Of a DNA stretch of 64,000 nt, positions 10,674-22,174 are shown piece by piece. The DNA lies in NCBI RefSeq assembly GCF_009017415.1, contig NC_092404.1, positions 744,001 through 808,000 on the forward strand. Direction: 5' to 3'. Source of the stretch: Aspergillus flavus (Eukaryota; Ascomycota; Eurotiomycetes; Eurotiales; Aspergillaceae). Numbering within the stretch: the first letter of the stretch is position 1; the number at the start of each line of letters is the position of its first letter. The position numbers and the translations under genes are program-made. The notes beneath the pieces were generated by a model. That model was not told the origin of the DNA and made no database searches. It saw only the letters and a program-made list of their open reading frames with translations.

Positions 10674-13138
10674 TCAAAGGCCTCCACGAGGAGAGCCATC
10701 CCAAAAGCCATTCCCCAACGCAGCCCCCTCGACCGGTGACTGTTGGAAGCCCTCAAAGATACAGGGGTCGACCATTTCAGATGAGAAAAGCTGGAATGCC
10801 TCCATGTCGTCTCTGTTGTGGAACACACTGGCAGGATCAAAAGTGGATTCGCTACTAAACACTACCGGATCCAAGGCCGAGCCAGTACCGGTGCGGCTCT
10901 CAGATGGATTTGGTGCAGCTCCTGTTACGTCCAACAGAAAATACATATATAAGCTGTTTGTAATTCGAAATCAACAGGAGAACCTGGGAAACAGCGACTA
11001 ACCTTTGACACCGCACATTCTGGCAAGTCTGCGGATGTATTCAAGGCAACTCAGAACCAGACTGTTTTCGTAGTCTAGGTCCTGGAATATCGCTTCTGCC
11101 TTACTAAGTAGAGTCTTGGAGTCTTTGACCGCTGCTTCGTCCGCTACAGTCTCTCCATGCTGTGCCCACAGTAACCGGCCACAGATGACCAGTGAGGCAG
11201 TGAAGACTGGTGGGTGTATCCGGTTAGCATCCCAGCGAAGGCTTGCTTCAGGAGGCTCACCGTAGTAAAGCGTGAAAGACCACGCCCCAAGATTATTCTT
11301 ACTCGTTGCATCCGCGCTGATAATGCAATGAACAATTGCAATCGTGAGCTGTGCAGCCCGAACGCATTCGTGGGCCTCTGCCATAGCCAGCTGGATCAAA
11401 TACGATGGGCTTCCACTGGCCGCATTGTCCACCCGGAACAGGTGACGTATTGTAGCTCTAAGTAACGGTTTGTGTATGAGAATGGCAAGGTTGATATATC
11501 TAAGCCTGAGAATGACCCGAAACCGATTGGCCGGAGTATTCTGTGAAAGTATGCCAGATTCCGGCTCGCAGGGACTTAAATATGATGGCAAGCTCGTCGC
11601 CCAGTCTTGAAGCATTTTCCGGAGTTCTCCGGAGGCTTTGAGCGAAGCGATGTCGTCCTGGTTTGAGTTGGTCTTCTCAAGGTTCGCCCCGTACTGATTA
11701 ATCAGTGATTTGGCCATCACCTGATACAGCCGGAAGGAAACAACGAGGAATCCGCCAGGTAAGTCAACGTTACCGTGGGGGCCACTTGAAGCAGTGGTAG
11801 ACAATCCAGGCGCTGGCTCGCGTCCGGTCATCAGTTCATCTGGGATGCTTGCTGGCCTGCCAAAGGCCACGCTCAGGACCTTGTCGAGGCAGTATATGAC
11901 TGCCCAGGTTCTACGGTGATATTCTTCGTTGACGGGGTCGACAGCCTGACCGTTAGAGTTACTATGGAGTCCTAACGCTATAGCGGACCGGATGACCAGC
12001 CCGTGATTGTTCCAGGCCTGCACTGAACGCTGAGTCCCCTGGCAGTGGATGACGACGAGGAGCAGATAATGGACCATCTCCAGGCTGATGACACGTCTCG
12101 ACAGATCGCTACACAGTTCCTGCGCCCTCTTGTAAAAGATGTTGGATCTCTCGAAGCGCTTCTTAGCGGATGGAACATGGTCTCTGTCGAAGCTGCTGGC
12201 CATGGCGAACATCATGTTTAGGGTCCCTAACCAGGTTCGGCGAGCTCTGGTAAAGCCGTTGAGCCTGCACTCTGTATATGTTTTCCTCATGGTATCTTCA
12301 TGGATAAATGGAAAGACGGCGCCAGCTGTGTCAAAGTAGATGTCAAGCAAAGAGTCCATTTCTTCCACCGACGGCAAAGTAGTAGGGATGAGTCCAGGTG
12401 GGTTGATGGTGCCGCAACTGGATGGTAAGGCTGGCCCTGAGAGACACTAGCGGTGATGCTTTCCCGAAGAGCATAGTCCTTGTCTACAGCGGATGCTACG
12501 GCTGGTGAGGGTTGATGCACAGCAGCTATGCCTCGAAGAAGCAACTGTGTGAAGTTAATGTTGGAGGACTCGCCAAAGAAAGCCGAACTCTGCTCTTCGA
12601 CGAAGGTCATGGCCATGCCATTGGTAGACGCATCTTCGTCCTGGGGCTCTTCCAGCCCGGTAGCATGAGTCTCTTTCGCACACGTCGCAGCTACCAGCGC
12701 AGGGGTGCTGCTCGTGGAGTGGCATGGGCGATTGTTAGGGCACGGCGAGAGATGGCCCCTGAACGCATCATTGAGCCGCTGCAACTTGTGTTCGAGCGAC
12801 GTCACGCGCTGTTCCAGGTCAGACACGTAACCTTTGCGTACAATGACATTGGTCGCAGATTCACTGGGTTCGTATAAACACTCGAGCCCGAGCGACGTGC
12901 AGGACGAGCACGAAGGCCGGTGGCCATCGCATCTGCCACGAACATCCAGTCAGTGAGTGCACGGGCTTGAGAATCAGTCGTTGTTCGCACTCATCGGCAT
13001 GGCATACCTGGACTTGCGCACACGGCAGGCATTGCATGCCAGACCGATGCGTCGCCGCTTGCTTGCCGGGGGGGCAGGATCTAGGGCCGACGCGCGGCCA
13101 TGCTCTGATGGCGGTCTCTTTGACGCCTGCTCCGGCAT
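10674..13138 (-). CDS. Zn2Cys6 transcription factor, cluster regulator candidate
   Basis: Fungal binuclear-cluster regulator. ATG 13138 begins MPEQASKRPPSEHG; a basic stretch leads into CNACRVRKSR, a 75-nt intron (12933-13007), then CDGHRPSCSSCTSLGLEC, completing the Cx2Cx6Cx6Cx2Cx6C zinc cluster. A coiled-coil linker follows (VSDLEQRVTSLEHKLQRL). The middle-homology region starts near 12390 with SVEEMDSLLDIYFDTAGAVFPFIH and runs to 11003. A last intron (10922-11002) leads to an acidic exon ending at 10674. Between about 12470 and 12390 the frame changes: one reading is PYHPVAAPSTHLD, the other LPSSCGTINPPGLIPTTLPS. Either a short unmodelled intron or a one-base shift lies there. Position next to the acetyltransferase suggests it controls the cluster (inference). 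Confidence 0.82.
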
Positions 13139-14769
13139 TGTAGCCACGGAGCGCAATGTGTATGGTATGTGAGTGTGTAGGGCAATCGGACGGCGGCAGG
13201 GGGCAGTCGGGGAGAAACAGGAACCTGCGATGCCTCGGACAGCCAGGTTCGGGAGACGACCCCCGCACGCTGTGAAATCGTGGGGAAGGTTTGAGAACGT
13301 GGGGCCAATAGCCCCAGAGAGTATGTACCGAGATTGTCGGCCTAGGCCATGAGAGAGCCTATTCCGACATTTTTCAGACCCAAGTACATATAGTGACGGG
13401 AATGACCCGTACAACCAGGTGAGCAGCTCCATCTGCAATCTCGCATTATCTATGGTTCAATTCGTAGTTCCTACTTGGGATATAGGCGGCGGAGCCTGGC
13501 CCGGGAATTGCCTGTGGCTACCTATTAGAACCATCAACAACCTTATCTTCCTCTTTCCCTTCATATCTATTGTCTGCTAATTTCATTTTGAATAACGGGA
13601 CCCTTGTTAGACTCTAGATAGTGATAGCAGAATCTTGCTCGGCAAGAGTTACAAATCCTTACGCTTATCAACTTAGCTCTATCAGGCACAGACGAACTGA
13701 TACCATGACAGAGTATTAACATCTCTCTGGAGAGAGTTTGTAGAAAAAGATTAGTGTCAATATTATGCTCCTGTAAGTCTATATGTCTGTACGGTTGAAT
13801 ATGTTTGGGGTCTGTAACCTGGCCGATGAATGTCAAAGGTCCCCTTTTCTATTACTTCTATGTGAAGAAAAAGGCCCTGTCCAACTCCGCTTAGTAATCG
13901 GCGTATGAGTGTGTCGATCTCGAAGTCTGGACCAGGAGTTCAAGATATTGCTGATAACCAATTTATATAATAGTATAAAAACAGTTGATGTAAGAAATTC
14001 AAAGGTAGTGAGGGGTTGGAGGCATCCCGACACTAGATTTCAAAATTTCTCGGCCCAGTCTTCTTCATAGGTCTCTTGTCCGCACACGACCTTGGATACT
14101 TTCTGACACCGTTTGGCTTTTTTCAGATCGAAGGTGACTTGAATAAGAAATAACTAGTAAGAGTAGGGAATAAAAGAGCCCTAAAGCATTTATTTATGAC
14201 AAAGCCCTTTCAATCTTAACTCACTCACGTCCTCGCCCTGGTTGAAGAAGCATCATCCAGCTCGCCTGCACTCGCACGGTAGTTTTCTATCCATCACCCA
14301 TAAAGCAGTAAGCACGCAAGGTCTCAGGTATTGTTTGCCGCGTTCATAATAGAAGCTTAAGTAGGGCTTCCCGTCTACTCAGCCCTACTTTCTACACCCT
14401 ATGGTTGTATGTACTGATTTATCCAAAGTGAATCACTATTTAAAGATCTACCCACCCCGACTTACATTTATCGCCTCGCCGAGTAAATACCACTCATCAA
14501 ATTTATGCACAGCCCAGATCCCCGTGCGCCGAAGAACGAGGCGACTCGCTAATATAGAATTAGTTCAAAGTTTGACGCAGGGTACGAGATAATTTGGAAG
14601 TGTAAATCCTTGTATTATCTTGTAGGATGCACTATACACTCTTTTCAGGCCATCTCGGATTTCACTCGGTCTCCACACCTATTCTCTCGGCACAAAATCC
14701 AGAGAAATAGATTGAAGCAATGTTTCGGGCTATAGAGATTCACAATAGTACAACTATCAGACCATGGAT
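13139..14769. other. Intergenic, no supported gene
   Basis: About 1.6 kb upstream of the regulator, becoming AT-rich to the right. A frame extending the regulator upstream to 13438 is open but is unlikely to be coding. No RNA gene or family was recognised. Confidence 0.5.
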
Positions 14770-15725
14770 CTAAGGGTCTGCGAAATCGGAATCAGTCAGT
14801 TCATATAACTCTCTTCCCAGATCACCGGTAACCCGGTATCTATCACCAGTGATGCCATCCTCAAGCTCAAGAGGGTCAGTAAGTTCAAACCAGGCCATGA
14901 TAATATCCGTGATAGTCTGTCCATCAGCGTCAACCCGTGTCTCCCGGACAATATTTCTCTTATTATCCAGGTATATCAACCGTAATCGTCCATCTGTTTC
15001 GAATGCCTCTTGATCTGCAAGAAGCATATATCTTGTTGTTACTGCGCCCAGGAGTCTAGATGCCTTGAGCTCAATAAATCGATGAGGGTCCTTTCTCCAG
15101 AGCTCAGGTTCAATCTGTTTTGCCTCGCTGAGCCATGTTTTAAACCCCGACCGTATGAACGATAGTGTTTCTAGGGATACAAGCCCCCCAGCCGACGGTC
15201 CAGCTATCTCCGGCAAAATCTCATAGACTCGTTGCCAATCTGATCCGAAGTTATATAGTTCGGCGTTATTCAAACACGCCCACCAGGCCTGATCTTCGAA
15301 TTCTTCTGATGCGGAAGTCCAACTCTCCATTCTCTTGTCATCTTCCGGGTCATAGTGTGTTCGGAGGAAGATCGGTTCGTCTGTAATTCTTGTATATATA
15401 TGCCACGCTCTCCGACGCAGATCAGCGGGTCGCCAGGGACGAAGAATGGTGTCAATCTCTTCTCCCGTGGGCGTGCGCGGTAATGGATCACCCTCCTGAG
15501 TAGGAAACCATTCCTGGGGAATTTCATCCAGGTCGAGATATTGGCGGACCAGTCGAACGCGCTGTTGGTCGGATGGTTCCGTCACTGCATTGTCCCAGTG
15601 TCTCTGGTAGTGATATCAGTGGTCTGTCAAAAAGGAATGGATATTCTTAGAGGGGTAGGTACAATTAGATATTGCTCGACAGGCAACTCGCCCCATCGTG
15701 GTAAATATCCTCGTTCGTTGCTCAT
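14770..15725 (-). CDS. Hypothetical protein, tandem paralogue A
   Basis: Two exons (15725-15663 and 15603-14770) joined by a 59-nt intron (15604-15662) give about 298 aa. The start was chosen by comparison with paralogue B: both begin with a short exon, PRWGELPVEQYLI here and PPWGYLPIEQYLI in B. Shared blocks are RHWD, LDEIPQEWFP, ILRPWR, IFLRTHY, QAWWACLNN, NFGSDWQRVYEILPEIAGP and DRYRVTGDLGRELYELT. The composition is acidic and Trp-rich, with no signal peptide or membrane segment. I do not recognise a named domain; the pattern suggests a soluble intracellular protein of a fungal lineage-specific family. No function is proposed. Confidence 0.8.
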
Positions 15726-16388
15726 AATGGCCAGTGTGGACGGGAAAAGATGCTAGAGAGTTTCATGGTTAGCGCTTTCGGTGGGGTTTCATCAAGTCTT
15801 AGAATTCAGCCTAACAGGCGAATCATGGGAAGAGACAGCACGTTATTGGTCTACCCAAGAGTAGGTGGGACATGTCATTTCTATTTACTTTGAGCAACCG
15901 CCACTGGAGGTAAGAAAAGCCACACAGGGTACGTACTAACACACTGTCCGTGCCAATTGGCTGGAATGAATTCAGGGCATTCCTACATTCAAACTCCTAC
16001 ATTCAAACTTTCGGCGAAGGGGGGAGTACAGAAGGTCACTTTAGGTATACAGGTATAACTTTATATAAATGCTGCTGCTTTAGTGGACGTCCTTAGTGCA
16101 GTGTTTAATCTTGTATTAACCCAAGCTATGTGCCAGGTTTCTAGTTAAAGGACCTTGGCGACGCATGTGAACCAGTAAACCGAAAATAACAGTTCGCCGA
16201 TAGGCCTCATCTTCATTCGCACGAAACTTTTTGACCTTGCATAAGATGTAGACAAGTAAAAGATAAAAGAGATGAACAACAATTCAGTACTCCCACATCC
16301 TACCGGCCCGTTGCCATACTCAGAGTAGTACAAGAATGCTATGCCTTGACTAAAGAGAACCACTGCATACAGCCACAAGAAGAGGGAT
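15726..16388. other. Intergenic with short tandem repeat
   Basis: Gap between the two paralogues. It contains two perfect copies of the 14-mer TCCTACATTCAAAC at 15981-16008. Otherwise no coding signal is supported. Confidence 0.55.
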
Positions 16389-17363
16389 TCATGGATCTGC
16401 CAAATCAGCCTCAGTCAGGCGATACAACTCCTTCCCCAGATCACCACTAACACGGTATCTATCTCCTATAGTACCCTCCTCCCACAGCTCGTCGGGCAAA
16501 TTCCAATTATACCAATCCATAATAACATCGGTAATTGTCTGCTCATCAGTTTCAACACGCATCTCACGAATAACATTACGTTTACCATCCAGGTAGACCA
16601 GGCGTAGTAAGCCGGTATCAAATGCTTCCTTGTCTGCAATGAGCATGTACATGGCCGCCACTTTGCGAAGAAGATCTGCTGCCACGACCTCAATAAACTG
16701 ATCCCGGTTCCTCCACTGATCAGGCCTAGCCTTTTTCTCCTTTGTAAGATAGGATTTGAACTGTTCTCGAGCCAAGTTCACAAGCTCGGGCGAGGCATAT
16801 CGTTGGCAATCGTTGCCTTCTACTGGCCCGGCCACTTCGGGCAGAATTTCATATACACGCCGCCAGTCAGAGCCAAAATTGAATGAGTTCTGATCATCTA
16901 ATAATGCCCACCATGCTCGGTCGGCAAACTCCTCCGACGCGTTTACCCATTCCTTTATCCTTGCATCCGAGTCATCAAGAGGATTATAATGGGTTCGTAG
17001 AAAAATTGGTGCACTCTTGTCTGAGTGTAATATTCGACACGCTCTCCGACGTAGATTTTCCGATCGCCAAGGGCGAAGGATTGTATTGATTTCCTCTACT
17101 GTAGGAATGCGTGAAAGTGATGCAAACCGATCAACAGGAAACCACTCGTGGGGGAATTCATCTAACTCAAGAAATTGGTAAATGAGTTGAAGGCGCTGCT
17201 GGTCAAGTGACTCGACTGCTGCGACATCCCAGTGCCTCTTAAAGAAGAACGATTCAAGTCAGCGGGTGGGGTAAGAAGGGTATGTTCTTGGCACAACGTA
17301 AATCAAGTATTGCTCGATGGGTAGATAGCCCCATGGTGGGAGGAAATCGGAGTCGAAATCCAT
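16389..17363 (-). CDS. Hypothetical protein, tandem paralogue B
   Basis: Paralogue of the 14770-15725 gene in the same orientation. Exon 1 runs from ATG 17363 (MDFDSDFLPPWGYLPIEQYL) and exon 2 from 17237 to 16389, with a 60-nt intron (17238-17297) at the same position as in A. The donor GTTGTG is weak. The product is about 304 aa. Conserved blocks include RHWD, LDEFPHEWFP, ILRPWR, IFLRTHYNP, RAWWALLDD, NFGSDWRRVYEILPEVAGP and DRYRVSGDLGKELYRLTEADL. An in-frame upstream ATG at 17525 would add a hydrophobic stretch but is not shared with A. Function unknown; the pair arose by tandem duplication and both copies remain open. Confidence 0.78.
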
Positions 17364-18831
17364 TATGTCGTGGGAAATCGAAGGTAGGCTGATGGTTAGG
17401 TTTAGATAGAGGAATAGAACAAGGAACAACACTCGGAGGGGCGTATGATACTTTATAGAAGAAGGACGAATATTGCTATATGATCGTGGACCAGTATCAT
17501 ATTTCGCTATCGAGCTTTGAGACATGGAACTCGGCTATTGGCAGCGACTGCAAAGGTCTCAAATATGATTACTACGTGTGTGGGGGAGTGTGATATTATG
17601 GTTGCCCTTGGCGTCTGGGCTAAAAATCCTAAGACCTGAGGCTCGGCCCGTACGGCTAGATATGTTCATAATGTAACAAGGCTCCTGGACAGAATTATTG
17701 CATAAGTACTACTAGAAACAATAAACTAACCAGAAAACACACTAGTGATATTAGAGCAGGTCACTATAGTTGATTATCTGGGCTGAGGATCTAAGAATTA
17801 AGATTTTTCAATCCCTGAGAGAGCGGAACTGCAATATCTTCTGTTCTAGTAGACTTAGAACTATACATATTTTCTAACCTGTTTCTAACTGGAATATGTA
17901 GACGTAAGCCAAGCATATATATGCTGGGTAAGCTCGGGAATTCTATTGAATTACTATTGTTCAATAATTTCTAGGTTGGGTAATATATTTACTTTATTAA
18001 TAGAGTGCTAGATATATAAGATCCACCAGCCGACGATGGTTTCCCAAGGCGATATGTAGAACCACTCTTTGCTATAGAAGATATCGGCCTCCTACGACTC
18101 AACTTTAAGCAATCGAAGGTGGTTGCTTCGACATTCTGACAACACGCTAGTCGATTACCATGACCAAAACTTTCCCCCCTATATGTAAGTTATAGATAAT
18201 GGCAGCGCAGCTCCTCTTTAGTAATGTAATGAAACTTGGCCGATCCTCGAATATCGACGAGGCTTCGGGTTGTATATAGTAATTATGCCACTAAGCTCAG
18301 TTTGTGTATACCAACAACCCATCATAGATAATATGTTCTCATTCAATAAAGAACCATGGGTACAGATGCATATCCCTTTGTTCGGCAACTTAAGCTTTCG
18401 GTAGTTTCCTTTTCTATTTCCTACCTATAGAGACAGAGTTCTTACATTCCAATGACAAAATAGCGGTACCGAGGATCCGGCACTCGGCAAGTGTAAAAGC
18501 GGACCATGACTCGACGAACCGTCAATCATGCCTTATCTGGAAAATATAACGGTTCCTCGGGTTCAAGTTCCCAAATCTACGGAATGCAACAAGTTTCAGA
18601 ACGTTTCAGATAAAAGATCGAACTTTTCAGTCATTAAAATTAGAATAACCAAGCTCAGTACCGACCGACGTCCAAACCACGAGAAAAAGTATAATACAGC
18701 AGGCTCATATCGTAAGGGTATTAAATAATATGTCCTGCCGGATGCATCGCAAGACGGATCACCAAAGAAAACAAAGCATATAGACAGATCCACCCATTCT
18801 TCCCAGGTAGCCAACCCCAAGTGAAAAGTAT
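17364..18831. other. AT-rich intergenic stretch
   Basis: About 1.47 kb of AT-rich sequence without a supported gene. The look is of decayed non-coding DNA; no terminal repeats or RNA genes were recognised. Confidence 0.5.
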
Positions 18832-19305
18832 TTAGGCAACAACCCCCATCAAAGCGGAGCAGAAGACCATGGCCAAGAGACCGAGTCCGCCCTTGGAAAC
18901 AGCAGGCTGGATAGCATAGGCGGCGCTGTCGGAGGAGGTGGAGGAGGCACCGCTGCCAGTGGCAGTACCGGTCTTGTCGCCGGTCTTGGTGGAAGACGGA
19001 GCGGAGGCCGTGGCGGTGGCGGTATCATTGCCCTTGCAGTAGAACTCGCGACCGTCCTGGGCGCCGTTCTTGCGCAGGCAGTCCTTGAGGTCGCCGACGC
19101 TCTGGCCCTGGGCGAGACAGTAGAGGCCGCAGCCGTTGTCGAAATCGGTCACCTTGGCCGGGGAGCAGCATTTGTCCATGACATCGGAGTAGTTGCCGGT
19201 CTTGGGGAGGGCGCAGGCGGCATCGTCGACGGGGAGCTGCCAGTAGGTCACGCTGTTGCAGGAGGCAGTGGCGCTGGCGGCGACGGAGGTGGTGGTAGTA
19301 GACAT
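18832..19305 (-). CDS. Small Cys-rich, probably GPI-anchored surface protein
   Basis: 157 aa from ATG 19305. The ectodomain has eight cysteines, including the pair in MDKCCSP, then CGLYCLAQGQ and a final CKGNDT. A Thr/Ser/Ala-rich stalk follows (roughly residues 95-130) and a hydrophobic tail GGLGLLAMVFCSALMGVVA typical of GPI attachment. The proximal start MSTTTTSVAASATASC lacks an evident signal peptide. The frame is open upstream to ATG 19488, which would add a hydrophobic stretch (LFLSPPIFLLSSYLVICL) able to act as signal or anchor, so the true start is uncertain. The Cys spacing does not match CFEM. Probably cell wall or membrane associated; function unknown. Confidence 0.75.
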   Translation of the reverse strand: MSTTTTSVAASATASCNSVTYWQLPVDDAACALPKTGNYSDVMDKCCSPAKVTDFDNGCGLYCLAQGQSVGDLKDCLRKNGAQDGREFYCKGNDTATATASAPSSTKTGDKTGTATGSGASSTSSDSAAYAIQPAVSKGGLGLLAMVFCSALMGVVA

Positions 19306-20303
19306 TATGAATGTACTTGTGTTGTTGTTCAAGTGAGTCTTGATTTGAACGAGTGTATTGGAGCTGAAAGTGTAGACTCGAGATGCAAACGAAAGACAGA
19401 TGACAAGATAGCTTGACAGGAGAAAGATAGGAGGTGAAAGAAACAAGGTGAGACGGCTGGGAAAGTCAAAAAGAGCTTTATATGACAATACAAAGAACGC
19501 TGTGGGCTGACAACCAGGATTGACCGGCTCAACGCTAATTGGTTCTCGCGCCTTGCTCCACTCGCTCGTTCTGGCTTGGCGTCGGGAGCCCGATTGGTGA
19601 TCGGCAATCCCTGTCTCGCTTGTTCCATTGTGATTGGGTTTTATTTATATTGATCCCGGTTACATACGAAGGACTAAAAGTACACAGCAGGTGACTTGGT
19701 GCTATGTCGTTGGGTGGCTGACCAGAACAACTCATGCTACATCCAGCGTACTACCGGTTTCTTGTCTGCGCCTCCTTGCATACGTACTACGTCGGCATTT
19801 AGCAGCCCTATGACTGAAAATTTTTGAAGGGGAAAAGGTTTCCACGGCTGGAAGGCATCCGACATTCCGCCCCAGACAGGTCATTTATTGGCATGACCCC
19901 TTGGCAATTTTAATGGGTCCCCCTAATTTTGTCCCAGATTTCAGATTTTTAGTCTACCCCGTGATTCATCCGGTTTGAACTCCGCCACATACGTAAATAT
20001 TTACATAATATTATTACCGACCTGAATAACCGAGTTTACCTCTCACATTGATCTTCATAACGGTGCAGTGATCAGCCAGGCCAAGGTGTTCACTGCCTAA
20101 TTCACCAGGCAGAAGCTAGTCCAAAAGTCAATAATATAACGAGTCACTTGCCGCTACCGTTCCATGCAGGGTACAACGCCCATTATGCAGTGACTTATTT
20201 TCCCCTCGTACTCTGTACCCACATTCTCTTCCATTCATGCATGATTAAATTACTTCTGAGGAAACCAAAACGGAAACCAAAATGTCATATGGGATTTCTA
20301 GAC
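19306..20303. other. Intergenic
   Basis: Roughly 1 kb containing the likely promoter and 5' UTR of the Cys-rich protein gene (19306-19750) and the 3' region of the next gene. No other gene is supported. Confidence 0.5.
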
Positions 20304-21317
20304 TCAAGTCGAGTCCGTATCGACTTCCGAAAATCCATACTTGGTCAATAATTCCCCCTCCGCCCCGTTCCAAGTCCGACCCTGTAAATGCCGCAGACAG
20401 AGCTGCTTCCCCTCCTCCGGGTAGTACAGCCAACAGGCCCATTTATGCCACTGGCCCTCCTTCATCTGCTGTCTCGCCTGCTGACCAACCTTATCCTCAA
20501 TAAACTCCCCCCGCCGCATCGTCAGCCGATTCGGGAACACCCGCGAGAGATAATGTTCCGTCGACGCAATATGAGGTTTATCAAACCAGAAATACAGCGG
20601 CGTCAACGGCACAGTCACCTCCGGATGCGATGGGGGAACAAAATCCCGCGTGAGATCGCCAGTCAAAGCCCGCAAGGCCGGGAATTCCACCACACAAGGC
20701 TGCGTAGCATAGGAGAGCATGCGCACCGAGGGAAACGATACGTATTTAACCGGCACGGCTGGATCTGCGTCCGAACGCTCCATGACCTCCAGTAACGGTG
20801 TTAACGGAATATCGGCGACGAGCGCCCAGTCATGTTGCTGGACCCAGACGTACGGGGTCTCACAGACCCGCAGGGCCGAGCGCACGGCCAGCCCGAACCC
20901 CAGACGCGCTGCAGGCTCGATGAAGGTCACTTGCTTGTCGTCCGTCTGGGTGATGGACAGATCGACCACGTTGCTGAGGTCGTTGAGACCGAATTCGGCC
21001 TGGTCCTGCCATTCTTGCGTCACGTGGTTTGGGCTGGCATCGGGAGACGCATATTCGCGTAGAATCAGCTCCTTAGCATTTTCTTTGTAGATGCCATAGT
21101 TGGCGGCGACTTCGGGAGTAGCTTGTCCCTTTTTCAGACGGGAGCGAAGTCCGATGCGGTCAAAGGTGTCAAAGACCACAATGACCCGGGCACTGATTAA
21201 GTCCGTGCAGTGGCGGTGGAAGGACTGCAGTACGGAGGAGATCAGGTCCGTAGAGGGGATTGACGGAGTGGGTGAGGTCGTGATGATCACAGTCAACGGA
21301 CTGGATCTTGGCACCAT
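20304..21317 (-). CDS. Glycosyltransferase-like hypothetical protein
   Basis: Intronless 337-aa frame from ATG 21317. The N-terminus (LTVIITTSPTPSIPSTDLI) followed by ARVIVVFDTFD resembles the first beta-strand and nucleotide-binding segment of a GT-A fold. ETPYVWVQQHDWALV carries a Gln-His-Asp that could serve as the metal/nucleotide-binding DxD-like element. No signal peptide or TM segment is seen. Codon use and length argue for a real gene. I recognise it only as a fungal hypothetical protein with a fold-level hint of a family 2-like glycosyltransferase; donor, acceptor and localisation are unknown. Structure prediction would be decisive. Confidence 0.75.
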   Translation of the reverse strand: MVPRSSPLTVIITTSPTPSIPSTDLISSVLQSFHRHCTDLISARVIVVFDTFDRIGLRSRLKKGQATPEVAANYGIYKENAKELILREYASPDASPNHVTQEWQDQAEFGLNDLSNVVDLSITQTDDKQVTFIEPAARLGFGLAVRSALRVCETPYVWVQQHDWALVADIPLTPLLEVMERSDADPAVPVKYVSFPSVRMLSYATQPCVVEFPALRALTGDLTRDFVPPSHPEVTVPLTPLYFWFDKPHIASTEHYLSRVFPNRLTMRRGEFIEDKVGQQARQQMKEGQWHKWACWLYYPEEGKQLCLRHLQGRTWNGAEGELLTKYGFSEVDTDST

Positions 21318-22174
21318 TGGTGCTTCACGACAGAGAGCGAATGCCTCTATCTGAACTCAATTGTATAGCGGAGAAAAATGAGTAGTGAAGCGATCGGGAA
21401 CATTTTTCAAAGTTTTTCCGGTCCGGCTGTCCCCGTTTTGGTCATGACAGATTGCGTAACATTACTTGAATTTTTCAATCGTTTTGTAAATCTATGCGCT
21501 GCTGCGGCATTTTCAGTACGGAATAGTACAACATCATATTTAAGATGTCTCATAACCTCCAAATCTATCTCTGTCCATGCTGTCAAATTAGGTCCAAAAG
21601 GGCATGGAGATGCAGTGGCAGCATTGTTGTTACAACTCCTGCGTATACTCGAGTGTGACTGTCAGGTACCTAGTGATTGTAAGACAGCGCTTCACTGATG
21701 GGTACAGATATATATATATATGGGGTAATGGGCAGAGGTAAGATCTGATTGCTCTGTATACCCTTAATATATACCCCATATCCATTGGATTTAATCAGCT
21801 TAAAATCACTTTAAAGTCCAGCACTGTGGGTTTGATTATTATACTACGAAATATATATATAATCTTGTTGTATAGAACACCTCGGCCTCCGGGATAGAAA
21901 AACCATATAAATCAGAGTGTTCAAAATGGGGTACAAAGTGTTTGCGAAAAGCTGATTATACAAAAGTCGACGCTCTCTGCTGTATGGCTGCCTGGCTTAC
22001 CCCTCATGGGCGGCTTCTCCACCATGGCTTCATAGGTTACTTAGGACGCCTAACCTTCCGTAAGACAACCTTTCACTTTTCACTCTTACTTTTAAGAATC
22101 CCCTATTACCCTGCTAGTGATTCTTCTAGCAAGCTTGTCTTCCTGTGTTATATTGAAAGAAGCTCTCAAACTAT
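21318..22174. other. Intergenic, divergent promoters
   Basis: 857 nt between two divergently transcribed genes. It includes a TATATATATATATGGGG run near 21710 and is AT-rich around 21760-21860. No gene is supported. Confidence 0.5.

Noticed and set aside
10333..11001. 222-aa plus-strand frame
   Set aside because: It is antisense to the last exon of the Zn2Cys6 regulator and has no family features.
17259..17525. Upstream ATG giving a signal-like N-terminus to paralogue B
   Set aside because: Paralogue A has no counterpart and the shared short first exon starts at the downstream ATG.
21705..21725. TATATATATATA run as a promoter element
   Set aside because: Simple AT dinucleotide repeat far from any start codon; no evidence of function.
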